Assembly (NCBI GenBank): GCA_035942035.1
Contig: DASZDK010000101.1
Coordinates: forward strand, 1 to 30,890
Length of the DNA: 30,890 nt
Origin: JAHWJR01 sp035942035
Lineage (GTDB): Bacteria; Actinomycetota; Acidimicrobiia; Acidimicrobiales; CADCSY01
Direction: 5' to 3'
The position numbers and the translations under genes were made by a program. The notes beneath the pieces are model-generated. The model was not told the origin of the DNA. It searched no databases and worked only from the letters and a program-made list of their open reading frames with translations. Shown in pieces: positions 16,257 through 22,676 of this stretch (positions are counted from its first letter, which is position 1; every line of letters begins with the position of its first letter).

Positions 16257-17651
16257 TCAGGCCCGGGCGTGGGCGACGACGTAGTCGCGCACCGTGGCCA
16301 GGTCACACGGCAGCGTGGCGTAGCGCTCGGGCAGTTCGAACACGTGCTCGAGATGGGCGGGCAGAGCGGGGCGCACCCCGGTGGCCGCCTCCACCGTGTC
16401 GGGGAACTTGGCCGGGTGGGCGGTCGAAAGGGCGACCAGCGGGACGTCGGCGTCCCGCCGGCACGCCTGCCCCGCCACCAGCCCCACTGCGGTGTGGGGG
16501 TCGACGAGAGGCCCCCCGGCGGCATGGAGCCTGGCCATGGCGCGGCTCGCCGTGTCGTCGTCGACGGTCGTGGCATCGAAAAGCCTCCGGACCTGTTCCA
16601 GCCGCCCGACGGGGATCTCCATGCGCCCCTCGGCGGAGAAGCGGGCCATGTGCTCGGTCACCGCCGGGGCATCGCGGTCGAGCAGCTCGAAGAGCAGGCG
16701 CTCCAGGTTGCTCGACACCTGGATGTCCATCGCCGGGCTGATGGTGGGGTGCACCGTCTGCACCTCCATCACGCCCGTGCTGAGGAACCGCGTGGCGATG
16801 TCGTTGCGGTTGCTGGCCACCACGAGCTGGGAGATGGGGGCACCCATCCGCCAGGCGATCCAGCCGGCGAGGGCGTTGCCGAAGTTGCCGGTGGGCACGG
16901 AGAAGGCCACGGGGCGGTGTGGCGCGCCCAGGGCGACAGCGGCGGTGACGTAATACACGGCCTGGGGCAGCACCCGGGCCCAGTTGATGGAGTTCACGGC
17001 CGAGAGCCGCAGCTGCTCCCGCAGGGCCAGGTCGCTGAAGATGGCCTTCACCAGGTCCTGGCAATCGTCGAAGGTGCCGTCCACGGCCAGGTTGTGGACG
17101 TTGGGCGCGTCGACCGTGGTCATCTGGCGCCGCTGCACCTCGGAGATGCGGTCGGCGGGATGGAGGATGAACACGTCGAGGCTGTCGCGGTCGCGACAGG
17201 CGGCGACGGCGGCCGGCCCCGTATCGCCCGAGGTGGCCCCGAGGATGGTCAGCCGCTCCCCCCGCCGGCGCAGCTCCAGGTCGAACAACCGGCCGACCAC
17301 CTGTAGGGCGACGTCCTTGAACGCCAGGGTGGGGCCGTGGAACAGCTCGAGCACCCAGTCGTTGTCAGCCACTTGGCGCAGGGGCACCACCGCCGGGTGC
17401 CGGAAGCCGGCATAGGCCTCGTCGACCGCGGCTGCGAGGTCGCCTTCGTCGATGTTGCCACTCAGGAAGGGAGCCATGATGCGGGTGGCCACCTCGGCGT
17501 AGGGCGCTCCGGCGAAGCTGGCGAGGGTGGCGGGCGACAGCTCGGGCCAGGTCTCGGGCATGTAGAGCCCGCCGTCGCGGGCCAATCCGGCGAGAAGGAC
17601 GTCGGCGAAGCCGAGCACCGGTGCCTTCCCGCGAGTGCTGACGTAGTTCAC
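16257..17651 (-). CDS. thrC: Threonine synthase ThrC
   Basis: This PLP enzyme converts O-phosphohomoserine to threonine. The 464-residue protein starts VNYVSTRGKAPVLGFADVLLAGLA and soon shows DGGLYMPE. The PLP lysine is in FHGPTLAFKDVALQ (Lys about 112), and ATSGDTGPAA and SVPTGNFGNALAG form the phosphate- and substrate-binding loops. Its length and sequence place it in the longer E. coli/yeast-type class rather than the short actinobacterial ThrC of about 350 residues. GTG 17651 has an AGGGTGAG ribosome site and lies 4 bases from the hom stop, so the two are translationally linked. Confidence 0.96.
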   Translation of the reverse strand: MNYVSTRGKAPVLGFADVLLAGLARDGGLYMPETWPELSPATLASFAGAPYAEVATRIMAPFLSGNIDEGDLAAAVDEAYAGFRHPAVVPLRQVADNDWVLELFHGPTLAFKDVALQVVGRLFDLELRRRGERLTILGATSGDTGPAAVAACRDRDSLDVFILHPADRISEVQRRQMTTVDAPNVHNLAVDGTFDDCQDLVKAIFSDLALREQLRLSAVNSINWARVLPQAVYYVTAAVALGAPHRPVAFSVPTGNFGNALAGWIAWRMGAPISQLVVASNRNDIATRFLSTGVMEVQTVHPTISPAMDIQVSSNLERLLFELLDRDAPAVTEHMARFSAEGRMEIPVGRLEQVRRLFDATTVDDDTASRAMARLHAAGGPLVDPHTAVGLVAGQACRRDADVPLVALSTAHPAKFPDTVEAATGVRPALPAHLEHVFELPERYATLPCDLATVRDYVVAHARA

Positions 17652-17655
17652 GCGC

Positions 17656-18981
17656 TCACCCTGACACGACCCTGAGCACGCTCGTGACCCGGTCGACCAC
17701 GTCGAGACCGCGCAGCGCCGCCAACGTGGCCTGCACGGCTGACTCGGCGGCATCGTGGGTGATGAAGATCAGCCGGGCTTCGTCGCCCAGCCCCTCCTGC
17801 TCCATGGAGCGGATGGAGACCCCGTGCTCGGCGAACACGCCGGAGACGGCATGGAGCACTCCGGGCCGGTCGACGACTTCGAGGTGGAGGTAGTACTCCG
17901 AGCGCATCTCGTCGATGGGACGGATCACCGCCCGGGGCAGGAGACCGAGCGGAGCGTGCGTGCCCCGACGCAGGTTGCCGGCGGCGTCGACCACGTCGCC
18001 CAGCACGGCGCTGGCCGTGGGCCGTCCCCCGGCACCACGCCCGTAGAGCATGAGCTCGCCCACGGCCTCGCCCTCGATGAACACGGCGTTGAAGCTGCCT
18101 CGCACGCTGGCCAAGGGGTGGTCGGTCGGGACCATGGCCGGATGGACCCGTACGGCCACCTGAGGCACGCCGCCGCCACCGGCGTCGTCATGGTGGGCCT
18201 CGGCCACGGCGAGCAGCTTGATCTCGTAGCCCAGCCGGTGGGCGAAATCGATGTCGGCCGGCGTCACCGCCGAGATCCCCTCGTGGTACACGTCACCCGC
18301 CACCACCGAGGCGCCGAAGGCGATGGTGGCCAGGATCGCCGCCTTGGCGCCGGCGTCGTAGCCGTCGACGTCAGCGGTCGGGTCCCGCTCGGCGTAGCCC
18401 AGGCCCTGTGCCTCGGCCAGCGCCTCGGCGTAGGTGGCTCCCTCCTCGCTCATGCGGGTGAGGATGTAGTTGGTGGTGCCGTTGACGATGCCGGTCACCC
18501 GGCGCACCCTGGTGCCGGCCAGCGACTCCCGCAGCGGGCGGATGACCGGGATGGCGCCGCCCACCGACGCCTCGAACAGCAGGTCGACGCCGGCGGCGTC
18601 GGCGGCAGCAAAGAGCTCCTCGCCCACGTTGGCCAGCAGCTCCTTGTTGGCGGTGACCACGGGCTTGCCCGACTTGAGGGCGTCGAGGACCAGGCTCCGC
18701 GCCGGCTCGATCCCCCCGATCAGCTCCACGACCACGTCCACCTCGGGATCGTCCACCACCCCGCCGGCGTCATGGGTGACGCAGCCCTCGGGCAGCTCGA
18801 CCGGCCGGGCCTTGGCCAGGTTGCGCACCGCCACGCGGGTTACCTCCAGGCGCAGCCCGGTCCGCAGCTCCACGGCGCCGGCCTGCTCGGCGATCAGACC
18901 GATGAGGGCGGCACCGACGTTGCCGCAGCCGAGCAGGCCGATGCGCACCACCGACGAGCTCGTCCCAGCCACGTCGGCCAC
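17656..18981 (-). CDS. hom: Homoserine dehydrogenase
   Basis: Hom reduces aspartate semialdehyde to homoserine with NAD(P)H, the branch point to threonine and methionine. Its 441 residues comprise a Rossmann domain with GLLGCGNVGAALIGL (about 15-29), VVELIGG and VTANKELLA. The catalytic domain contains GIVNGTTNYILTRM, DPTADVDGYDAGAKAAIL with its catalytic Asp/Lys, and 'FNAVF.EG' near residue 300. A C-terminal ACT domain (about 360-441, HLEVVDRPGVLHAVSG) usually mediates feedback inhibition by threonine. It is the monofunctional form with no aspartokinase part. GTG 18981 has GGAGG 8 bases upstream, and the gene follows lysA after 23 bases. Confidence 0.97.
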   Translation of the reverse strand: MADVAGTSSSVVRIGLLGCGNVGAALIGLIAEQAGAVELRTGLRLEVTRVAVRNLAKARPVELPEGCVTHDAGGVVDDPEVDVVVELIGGIEPARSLVLDALKSGKPVVTANKELLANVGEELFAAADAAGVDLLFEASVGGAIPVIRPLRESLAGTRVRRVTGIVNGTTNYILTRMSEEGATYAEALAEAQGLGYAERDPTADVDGYDAGAKAAILATIAFGASVVAGDVYHEGISAVTPADIDFAHRLGYEIKLLAVAEAHHDDAGGGGVPQVAVRVHPAMVPTDHPLASVRGSFNAVFIEGEAVGELMLYGRGAGGRPTASAVLGDVVDAAGNLRRGTHAPLGLLPRAVIRPIDEMRSEYYLHLEVVDRPGVLHAVSGVFAEHGVSIRSMEQEGLGDEARLIFITHDAAESAVQATLAALRGLDVVDRVTSVLRVVSG

Positions 18982-19004
18982 GCTACCTGCCTCCGGGAAG
19001 AGCC

Positions 19005-20273
19005 TTACTGGTCCAACAACAAGAGGTCGTCCAGCGTCTCTCGGCGCACGACCACCCGCGCCTCGCCGTCGGCCACGAACAGCACCGGCGGCCGGGCCAC
19101 CTTGTTGTAGGTCGAGGCCATGGAGTGCCCGTAGGCCCCGGTGACCGGAGTGGCGAGCACGTCGCCGACGGCGAGGTCGGACGGGACCTTGGCGTCGTGG
19201 ACGATGACGTCCCCCGACTCGCAGTGCTTGCCCACCACCCGCACCCGCCGCGGGCGCCGGGCAGCGGTGGCACGAGGGAGGAAAACCTCGTAGCCGCTGC
19301 CGTAGAGCACTGGCCGAGGGTTGTCGCTCATGCCCCCGTCGACCGAGACGTAGGTGCGCACCCCCACCAGCTCCTTGACGGTGCCCACGGTGTAGAGGGT
19401 GACGGCGGCGCCGGCGGCGATGGCCCGGCCCGGCTCGACCGAGAGCCGGGAGGTGATGCCGGCCTCAGTGCACGCCTTGTTGAGCGCCGCCCCCCATTCG
19501 CTGAGCGACGGCGCCTCCTCGCCCTCGACGTAGGCCACCCCCAGGCCACCGCCCAGGGACAGCTCGGGCAGCCGCAGCGGGACCACGAAGTCGGCCAGCA
19601 GCTCAACGGCCTGGTCGAACGAGGCCAGCAGGAAGACGTTGCTGCCGATGTGGGCGTGAATGCCCACCAGCTCCATCGCCGACGATGCCGCCACTCGCTC
19701 GACGGCGGCGGCGGCAGCGCCCGAGGCCAGACCGAACCCGAACTTGGAGTCGGCCTGGCCGGTCTGCACGTAGACGTGGGTGTGGGCCTCGACCCCGGGC
19801 GTCACCCGGATGAGCACCCGGGGCGGGTGGGCGCCGCCGGCCACCAGCGCTTCGATGCGTTCGATCTCGTCGTGGCTATCGACCACCACTCGCCCGACGC
19901 CCACCTCCAGCGCACGGGCCAGCTCGGCCTCGGACTTGTTGTTGCCGTGCAGCACCAGGCGGGCGGGAGGCACGCCGGCGGCGAGGGCGACGTGCAGCTC
20001 GCCGCCGCTGGCCACGTCGATGCCCATGCCCTCCTCGTGGACCAGCGCGGCCATGGCCCGGCACAGGAAGGCCTTGGCCGCGTACGTGGCACCGTCACCG
20101 AAGGCGGCAACGGCCTCCCGGCACCGAGTCCGCAGGTGGGCTTCGTCGTAGACGAACACGGGAGTGCCGTGCTGGCGCGCCAACTCCAGCAGGTCGCAGC
20201 CGCCCACGGCGAGCCGGCCACGGTGGTCGACCTCGGCGGTGAGCGGCAACAGGTGTGGCGGGAGCGGGGTCAC
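19005..20273 (-). CDS. lysA: Diaminopimelate decarboxylase LysA
   Basis: LysA decarboxylates meso-diaminopimelate to L-lysine with PLP. The 422-residue protein has the fold III signature: TYAAKAFLCRAM with the PLP Lys about 67, SGGELHVALAAGV, the GIHAHIGSN loop, and ELSLGGGLGVAY. The substrate-site Cys is in GKHCESGDVI, and YNKVARPPVLFV ends the protein. GTG 20273 overlaps the stop of the upstream response regulator by 4 bases (GTGA), so translation of the two is coupled. It leads the lysA-hom-thrC set. argS, often found upstream of lysA in actinobacteria, is absent here. Confidence 0.97.
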   Translation of the reverse strand: MTPLPPHLLPLTAEVDHRGRLAVGGCDLLELARQHGTPVFVYDEAHLRTRCREAVAAFGDGATYAAKAFLCRAMAALVHEEGMGIDVASGGELHVALAAGVPPARLVLHGNNKSEAELARALEVGVGRVVVDSHDEIERIEALVAGGAHPPRVLIRVTPGVEAHTHVYVQTGQADSKFGFGLASGAAAAAVERVAASSAMELVGIHAHIGSNVFLLASFDQAVELLADFVVPLRLPELSLGGGLGVAYVEGEEAPSLSEWGAALNKACTEAGITSRLSVEPGRAIAAGAAVTLYTVGTVKELVGVRTYVSVDGGMSDNPRPVLYGSGYEVFLPRATAARRPRRVRVVGKHCESGDVIVHDAKVPSDLAVGDVLATPVTGAYGHSMASTYNKVARPPVLFVADGEARVVVRRETLDDLLLLDQ

Positions 20274-20650
20274 AGCGCACCGAGGAGCCGGTTGACCCGG
20301 TCGACGAGGTCCAGCGGCTCGAAGGGCTTGGTCACGTAGTCATCGGCCCCCGCCCTGAACCCCTCCGTCACGTCGTCGGCTTGGGCGCGGGCGGAGAGCA
20401 GGACGACGGGGATCGACCGGGTCCGGTCGTCGGCGTCGAGGGCCGACACCAGCTCCAGCCCGTTCATCCCCGGCATCATCACGTCGGACACCACCAGGTC
20501 CGGGGGCTCGGACGTGGCTGCGGCCAGAGCTTCGGCGCCGCCGGCAGCGGTGCTGACGGTGAAGCCAGCCATCTCGAAGTTGACCTGCAGCAGCCTGAGG
20601 ATCACGGGATCGTCGTCGACCACCAGCACGCGTCGACCAGCCTGCGCCAC
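20270..20650 (-). CDS. Stand-alone response regulator receiver protein
   Basis: The 126-residue protein is one receiver domain with no output domain. It has the acidic pair in VLVVDDDPV (about 11-13), the phospho-acceptor Asp about 56 in VVSDVMMPGMNG, the Ser switch in VVLLSARA, and the conserved Lys in YVTKPFEPLDL. Such proteins pass phosphate or act by binding partners. No histidine kinase gene is in the window. GTG 20650 is preceded by a TAGCAT -10 box at 6 bases, so the message is probably leaderless. The stop overlaps the lysA start, making this receiver the first gene of the lysA-hom-thrC-apgM unit. Confidence 0.95.
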   Translation of the reverse strand: MAQAGRRVLVVDDDPVILRLLQVNFEMAGFTVSTAAGGAEALAAATSEPPDLVVSDVMMPGMNGLELVSALDADDRTRSIPVVLLSARAQADDVTEGFRAGADDYVTKPFEPLDLVDRVNRLLGAL

Positions 20651-20656
20651 CGGCCG

Positions 20657-20667
20657 ATGCTACCGGC
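20657..20667 (-). promoter_or_regulatory. GCCGGTAGCAT promoter element of the response regulator-lysA operon
   Basis: On the minus strand, TAGCAT ends 6 bases before GTG 20650, giving a predicted transcription start at the start codon. It is the left arm of an inverted repeat whose right arm carries the -10 box of tRNA-Arg. Confidence 0.5.
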
Positions 20668-20685
20668 GGCCCACCCAGCCCGGCG

Positions 20686-20696
20686 GCCGGTAGGAT
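20686..20696 (+). promoter_or_regulatory. GCCGGTAGGAT promoter element of tRNA-Arg
   Basis: TAGGAT (TANNNT) ends 10 bases before the first base of the mature tRNA, which is the expected distance for a short 5' leader. The eight bases GCCGGTAG are the inverse complement of CTACCGGC at 20660-20667. Confidence 0.45.
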
Positions 20697-20706
20697 CACC
20701 CGAGCC

Positions 20707-20778
20707 GCCCCCGTAGCTCAGGGGATAGAGCACCGGCCTCCGGAGCCGGGTGCGTAGGTTCGAATCCTACCGGGGGCG
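20707..20778 (+). tRNA. tRNA-Arg (anticodon CCG)
   Basis: A complete 72-base cloverleaf is present. The acceptor stem GCCCCCG pairs with CGGGGGC. The D arm is GCTC-AGGGGATA-GAGC. The anticodon stem CCGGC/GCCGG holds loop CTCCGGA with anticodon CCG, reading CGG. The T arm GTAGG-TTCGAAT-CCTAC is intact, the discriminator is G, and CCA is not encoded. It is divergent from the response regulator-lysA operon. Confidence 0.97.
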
Positions 20779-20801
20779 CAGATCGGGACTCGGCCAGCGG
20801 A

Positions 20802-21053
20802 TCAGATCCTGCGATCGAACCAGGACCGGCGGGTCCCTGATTCTCTCACCGGCCGGTCGGCGGGAGGCGCCGTCCGACGGCCGACGCCGTAGCCGTAGCC
20901 GTGGCCGTAGCCATCCGCCAGCCCAGCGCCGGCAAAGGCGGCCAGGCCCAGGGACACGAAGCCAGGCTCGTTGACGTTCACGCTGACGGTGAAGGCGGAG
21001 ACGGCGGCGATGAGGAACAGGGCCACCGCGGCGACGAGGAGGACGGCGCGCAT
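20802..21053 (-). CDS. Small Gly/Tyr-rich membrane protein
   Basis: The 83-residue protein has two hydrophobic segments: about 3-22 (AVLLVAAVALFLIAAVSAF) and about 33-46 (VSLGLAAFAGAGLA). Then comes a short Gly/Tyr/His-rich stretch, DGYGHGYGYGVGRR, and a basic tail. Small two-helix proteins with 'P.LV.LGLAAFA' are common in actinobacteria and have no known role. ATG 21053 is preceded at 6 bases by TACTCC, a weak -10-like sequence, and no ribosome site is visible. It is divergent from the HExxH gene. Family membership is not recognised with confidence. Confidence 0.6.
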   Translation of the reverse strand: MRAVLLVAAVALFLIAAVSAFTVSVNVNEPGFVSLGLAAFAGAGLADGYGHGYGYGVGRRTAPPADRPVRESGTRRSWFDRRI

Positions 21054-21103
21054 GGCGCCGGAGTACCCACACGCGGTGAGCTGGAATCGCCACCGTGGTC
21101 GAA

Positions 21104-21123
21104 TTGACCGCCGCTACGGTCAA
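21104..21123. promoter_or_regulatory. Inverted repeat TTGACCG-N6-CGGTCAA, possible operator
   Basis: A perfect 7-base inverted repeat with a 6-base centre lies in the divergent gap, 50 bases before the GTG of the HExxH gene. The right half overlaps TACGGT, a TANNNT-type -10 box for the plus strand, so a bound dimer could block transcription. Confidence 0.4.
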
Positions 21124-21173
21124 CAAGCTGGCAGGGCTCGCGGGCCGATTGGCGGTGGCGGCAAGGAGGCACG

Positions 21174-21842
21174 GTGAGAGCAGCCATCGCCGGCTGGGTG
21201 CAGGGCATGGCCACGACCGGGGTCGGCGCGGTGATGGGCTTGCTCGCCGGCGGCCGGGTCGGTGCTGCCGTCGGCGCGGCACTCTCCGGCCTCTTCGCCA
21301 TTCCATTCGGGCGTGCGGTGGCCCGAGGAAGGCCGTACCAGGGGCCCGACGGCCTGCGGCGATGCATCGTCGACGCCACCTGGAGCTCGCCCAACACGTG
21401 GGCCGGCGCGCTGTTCCACGGCGCCCTTCGCCTCAGAGGGAACCCGTTGGACGTGGACCGCACCCGGGGCACGGGGTCCATCTGGCTGGTGAACGGCGTC
21501 GTGCCTCGGTACGCCACCACGATCGGCACGGTGAAGGCGGGTAGCAACGAGCGCATCGACCGCCACGAGGAGGTCCACGTTCTCCAGGCCAGGCTCTTCG
21601 GGCCGTTCTACCTCCCGCTGGTGGCGGTCAACTTCGTCGTCGCCACCCTCTTCCCCTACTGGCTCCTCTTCCCCGACCGGGCCGGCTACACCATCGACAG
21701 CGTGGGGGCGTATTTCGAGAGGGGCGTCTACCCCCACGTCTGGCACGAGCTGTGGGCGTACCGCGCCGCCGGTCGGGCGTCGCCAGGTGGGCCACGCCGT
21801 GCGGGTTCGAAAGGCATTGACGAGGGGACACACCGCCGGTGA
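21174..21842 (+). CDS. Membrane protein with HExxH motif, function unknown
   Basis: The 222-residue protein begins with a Gly-rich hydrophobic region (about 12-48, GVGAVMGLLAGG then VGAAVGAALSGLFA). A soluble stretch comes next, then RHEEVHVLQARLFGPFYLPL (about 130-149) with HEEVH at 131-135, a second membrane segment (about 148-167), and a C-terminal HELWAYRAAG. HExxH is the zinc motif of metallopeptidases. The combination of 'HE..H..Q...GP.YLP' with a later 'E..AYR' resembles small bacterial proteins of unknown function, in which the late Glu might be a third ligand. GTG 21174 has an excellent AAGGAGG site. The stop overlaps the DUF1206 start by 4 bases. Enzyme activity is not shown by the sequence alone. 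Confidence 0.75.
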   Translation: MRAAIAGWVQGMATTGVGAVMGLLAGGRVGAAVGAALSGLFAIPFGRAVARGRPYQGPDGLRRCIVDATWSSPNTWAGALFHGALRLRGNPLDVDRTRGTGSIWLVNGVVPRYATTIGTVKAGSNERIDRHEEVHVLQARLFGPFYLPLVAVNFVVATLFPYWLLFPDRAGYTIDSVGAYFERGVYPHVWHELWAYRAAGRASPGGPRRAGSKGIDEGTHRR

Positions 21843-22666
21843 CCACCGAGGTGAGCGAGGCAGGGCACGAGGACGGTCGCCTCGAGCGGACCGCCGACCA
21901 ACCCTGGTATCGGGCGGCGGCCCGCGGCGGGTGGGTGGCTCGGGGCCTGTTGTTCATCCTGACCGCGGTGCTCGCGCTCCAACTCGGCCTGGGGCAGCGC
22001 CGCGAGGAGGCCAGCAGCCAGGGAGCCATGGAGGAGGTGGCCCAGAAGCCGTTCGGCAAGGCGCTCCTGTTGGTCCTGGCCGTCGGCCTGCTGGCCTACG
22101 CCGGTTGGCGACTCGTCGAGATCTTCCTGAACCGCTCCCAGGACTCCGCCTGGACAGCACGGGTCAAGCACCTGGCCCACGCCGCCGTGTACCTGGCGCT
22201 GTCCGGCATGGCGTTGGCCACGCTGCGGTCGCCCAACGGTCAAAGCGGGGGCGGACAGCAACAGGGGATCACCGCCCGGGTGCTGTCCTGGCCCGGGGGC
22301 ACCTTCCTGGTCGGCGCCGTGGGCGTCGCCGTGTTCGCCACCGGTGTGGGCATCGCCTGGCACGTCCTGCAGCGCAGGCACCGAGAGGAGCTCGAGCTCG
22401 ACGAGATGGCCCGCCGCCAGCGCCGGCTGGTCGACCTCCTCGCCATGGCCGGCAACGCCGGGCGGGCCCTGGTGTTCTGCCTGGTGGGCTGGTTCGTCGT
22501 CGTCGCTGCGGTGCGCAACGATCCCCGCCAGGCCAACGGCCTCGACGCCGCCCTGCATGAGTTGCTGCAGCAGCCGTACGGCAGCTGGATGCTCGGTGTC
22601 GTGGCCACCGGCCTCGCCCTCTACGGCGCCTTCTGCCTCGTCTCCGCCCGCTGCCACCGGATGTAA
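21839..22666 (+). CDS. DUF1206 integral membrane protein
   Basis: The 275-residue protein consists of three repeats of a two-helix unit, at about residues 28-95, 112-175 and 205-270. Each has an 'ARGL.F' or 'GRALVF.LVGWF'-type first helix and a second helix ending in 'GLALYGAF' or 'GLLAYAGWRL'. This is the DUF1206 architecture. The family is common in actinobacteria and of unknown function. GTG 21839 overlaps the stop of the preceding HExxH gene (GTGA), so the two are co-translated and may work together in the membrane. Loops between helices are charged, e.g. RRHREELELDEMARRQRR before the third repeat. Confidence 0.85.
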   Translation: MTTEVSEAGHEDGRLERTADQPWYRAAARGGWVARGLLFILTAVLALQLGLGQRREEASSQGAMEEVAQKPFGKALLLVLAVGLLAYAGWRLVEIFLNRSQDSAWTARVKHLAHAAVYLALSGMALATLRSPNGQSGGGQQQGITARVLSWPGGTFLVGAVGVAVFATGVGIAWHVLQRRHREELELDEMARRQRRLVDLLAMAGNAGRALVFCLVGWFVVVAAVRNDPRQANGLDAALHELLQQPYGSWMLGVVATGLALYGAFCLVSARCHRM

Positions 22667-22676
22667 GTCCCAGCCT

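Noticed and set aside
15096..17306. A 736-codon plus-strand frame opposite the ApgM-type and thrC genes
   Set aside because: It is antisense to two clearly conserved genes and has His/Gly/Arg-rich low-complexity translation.
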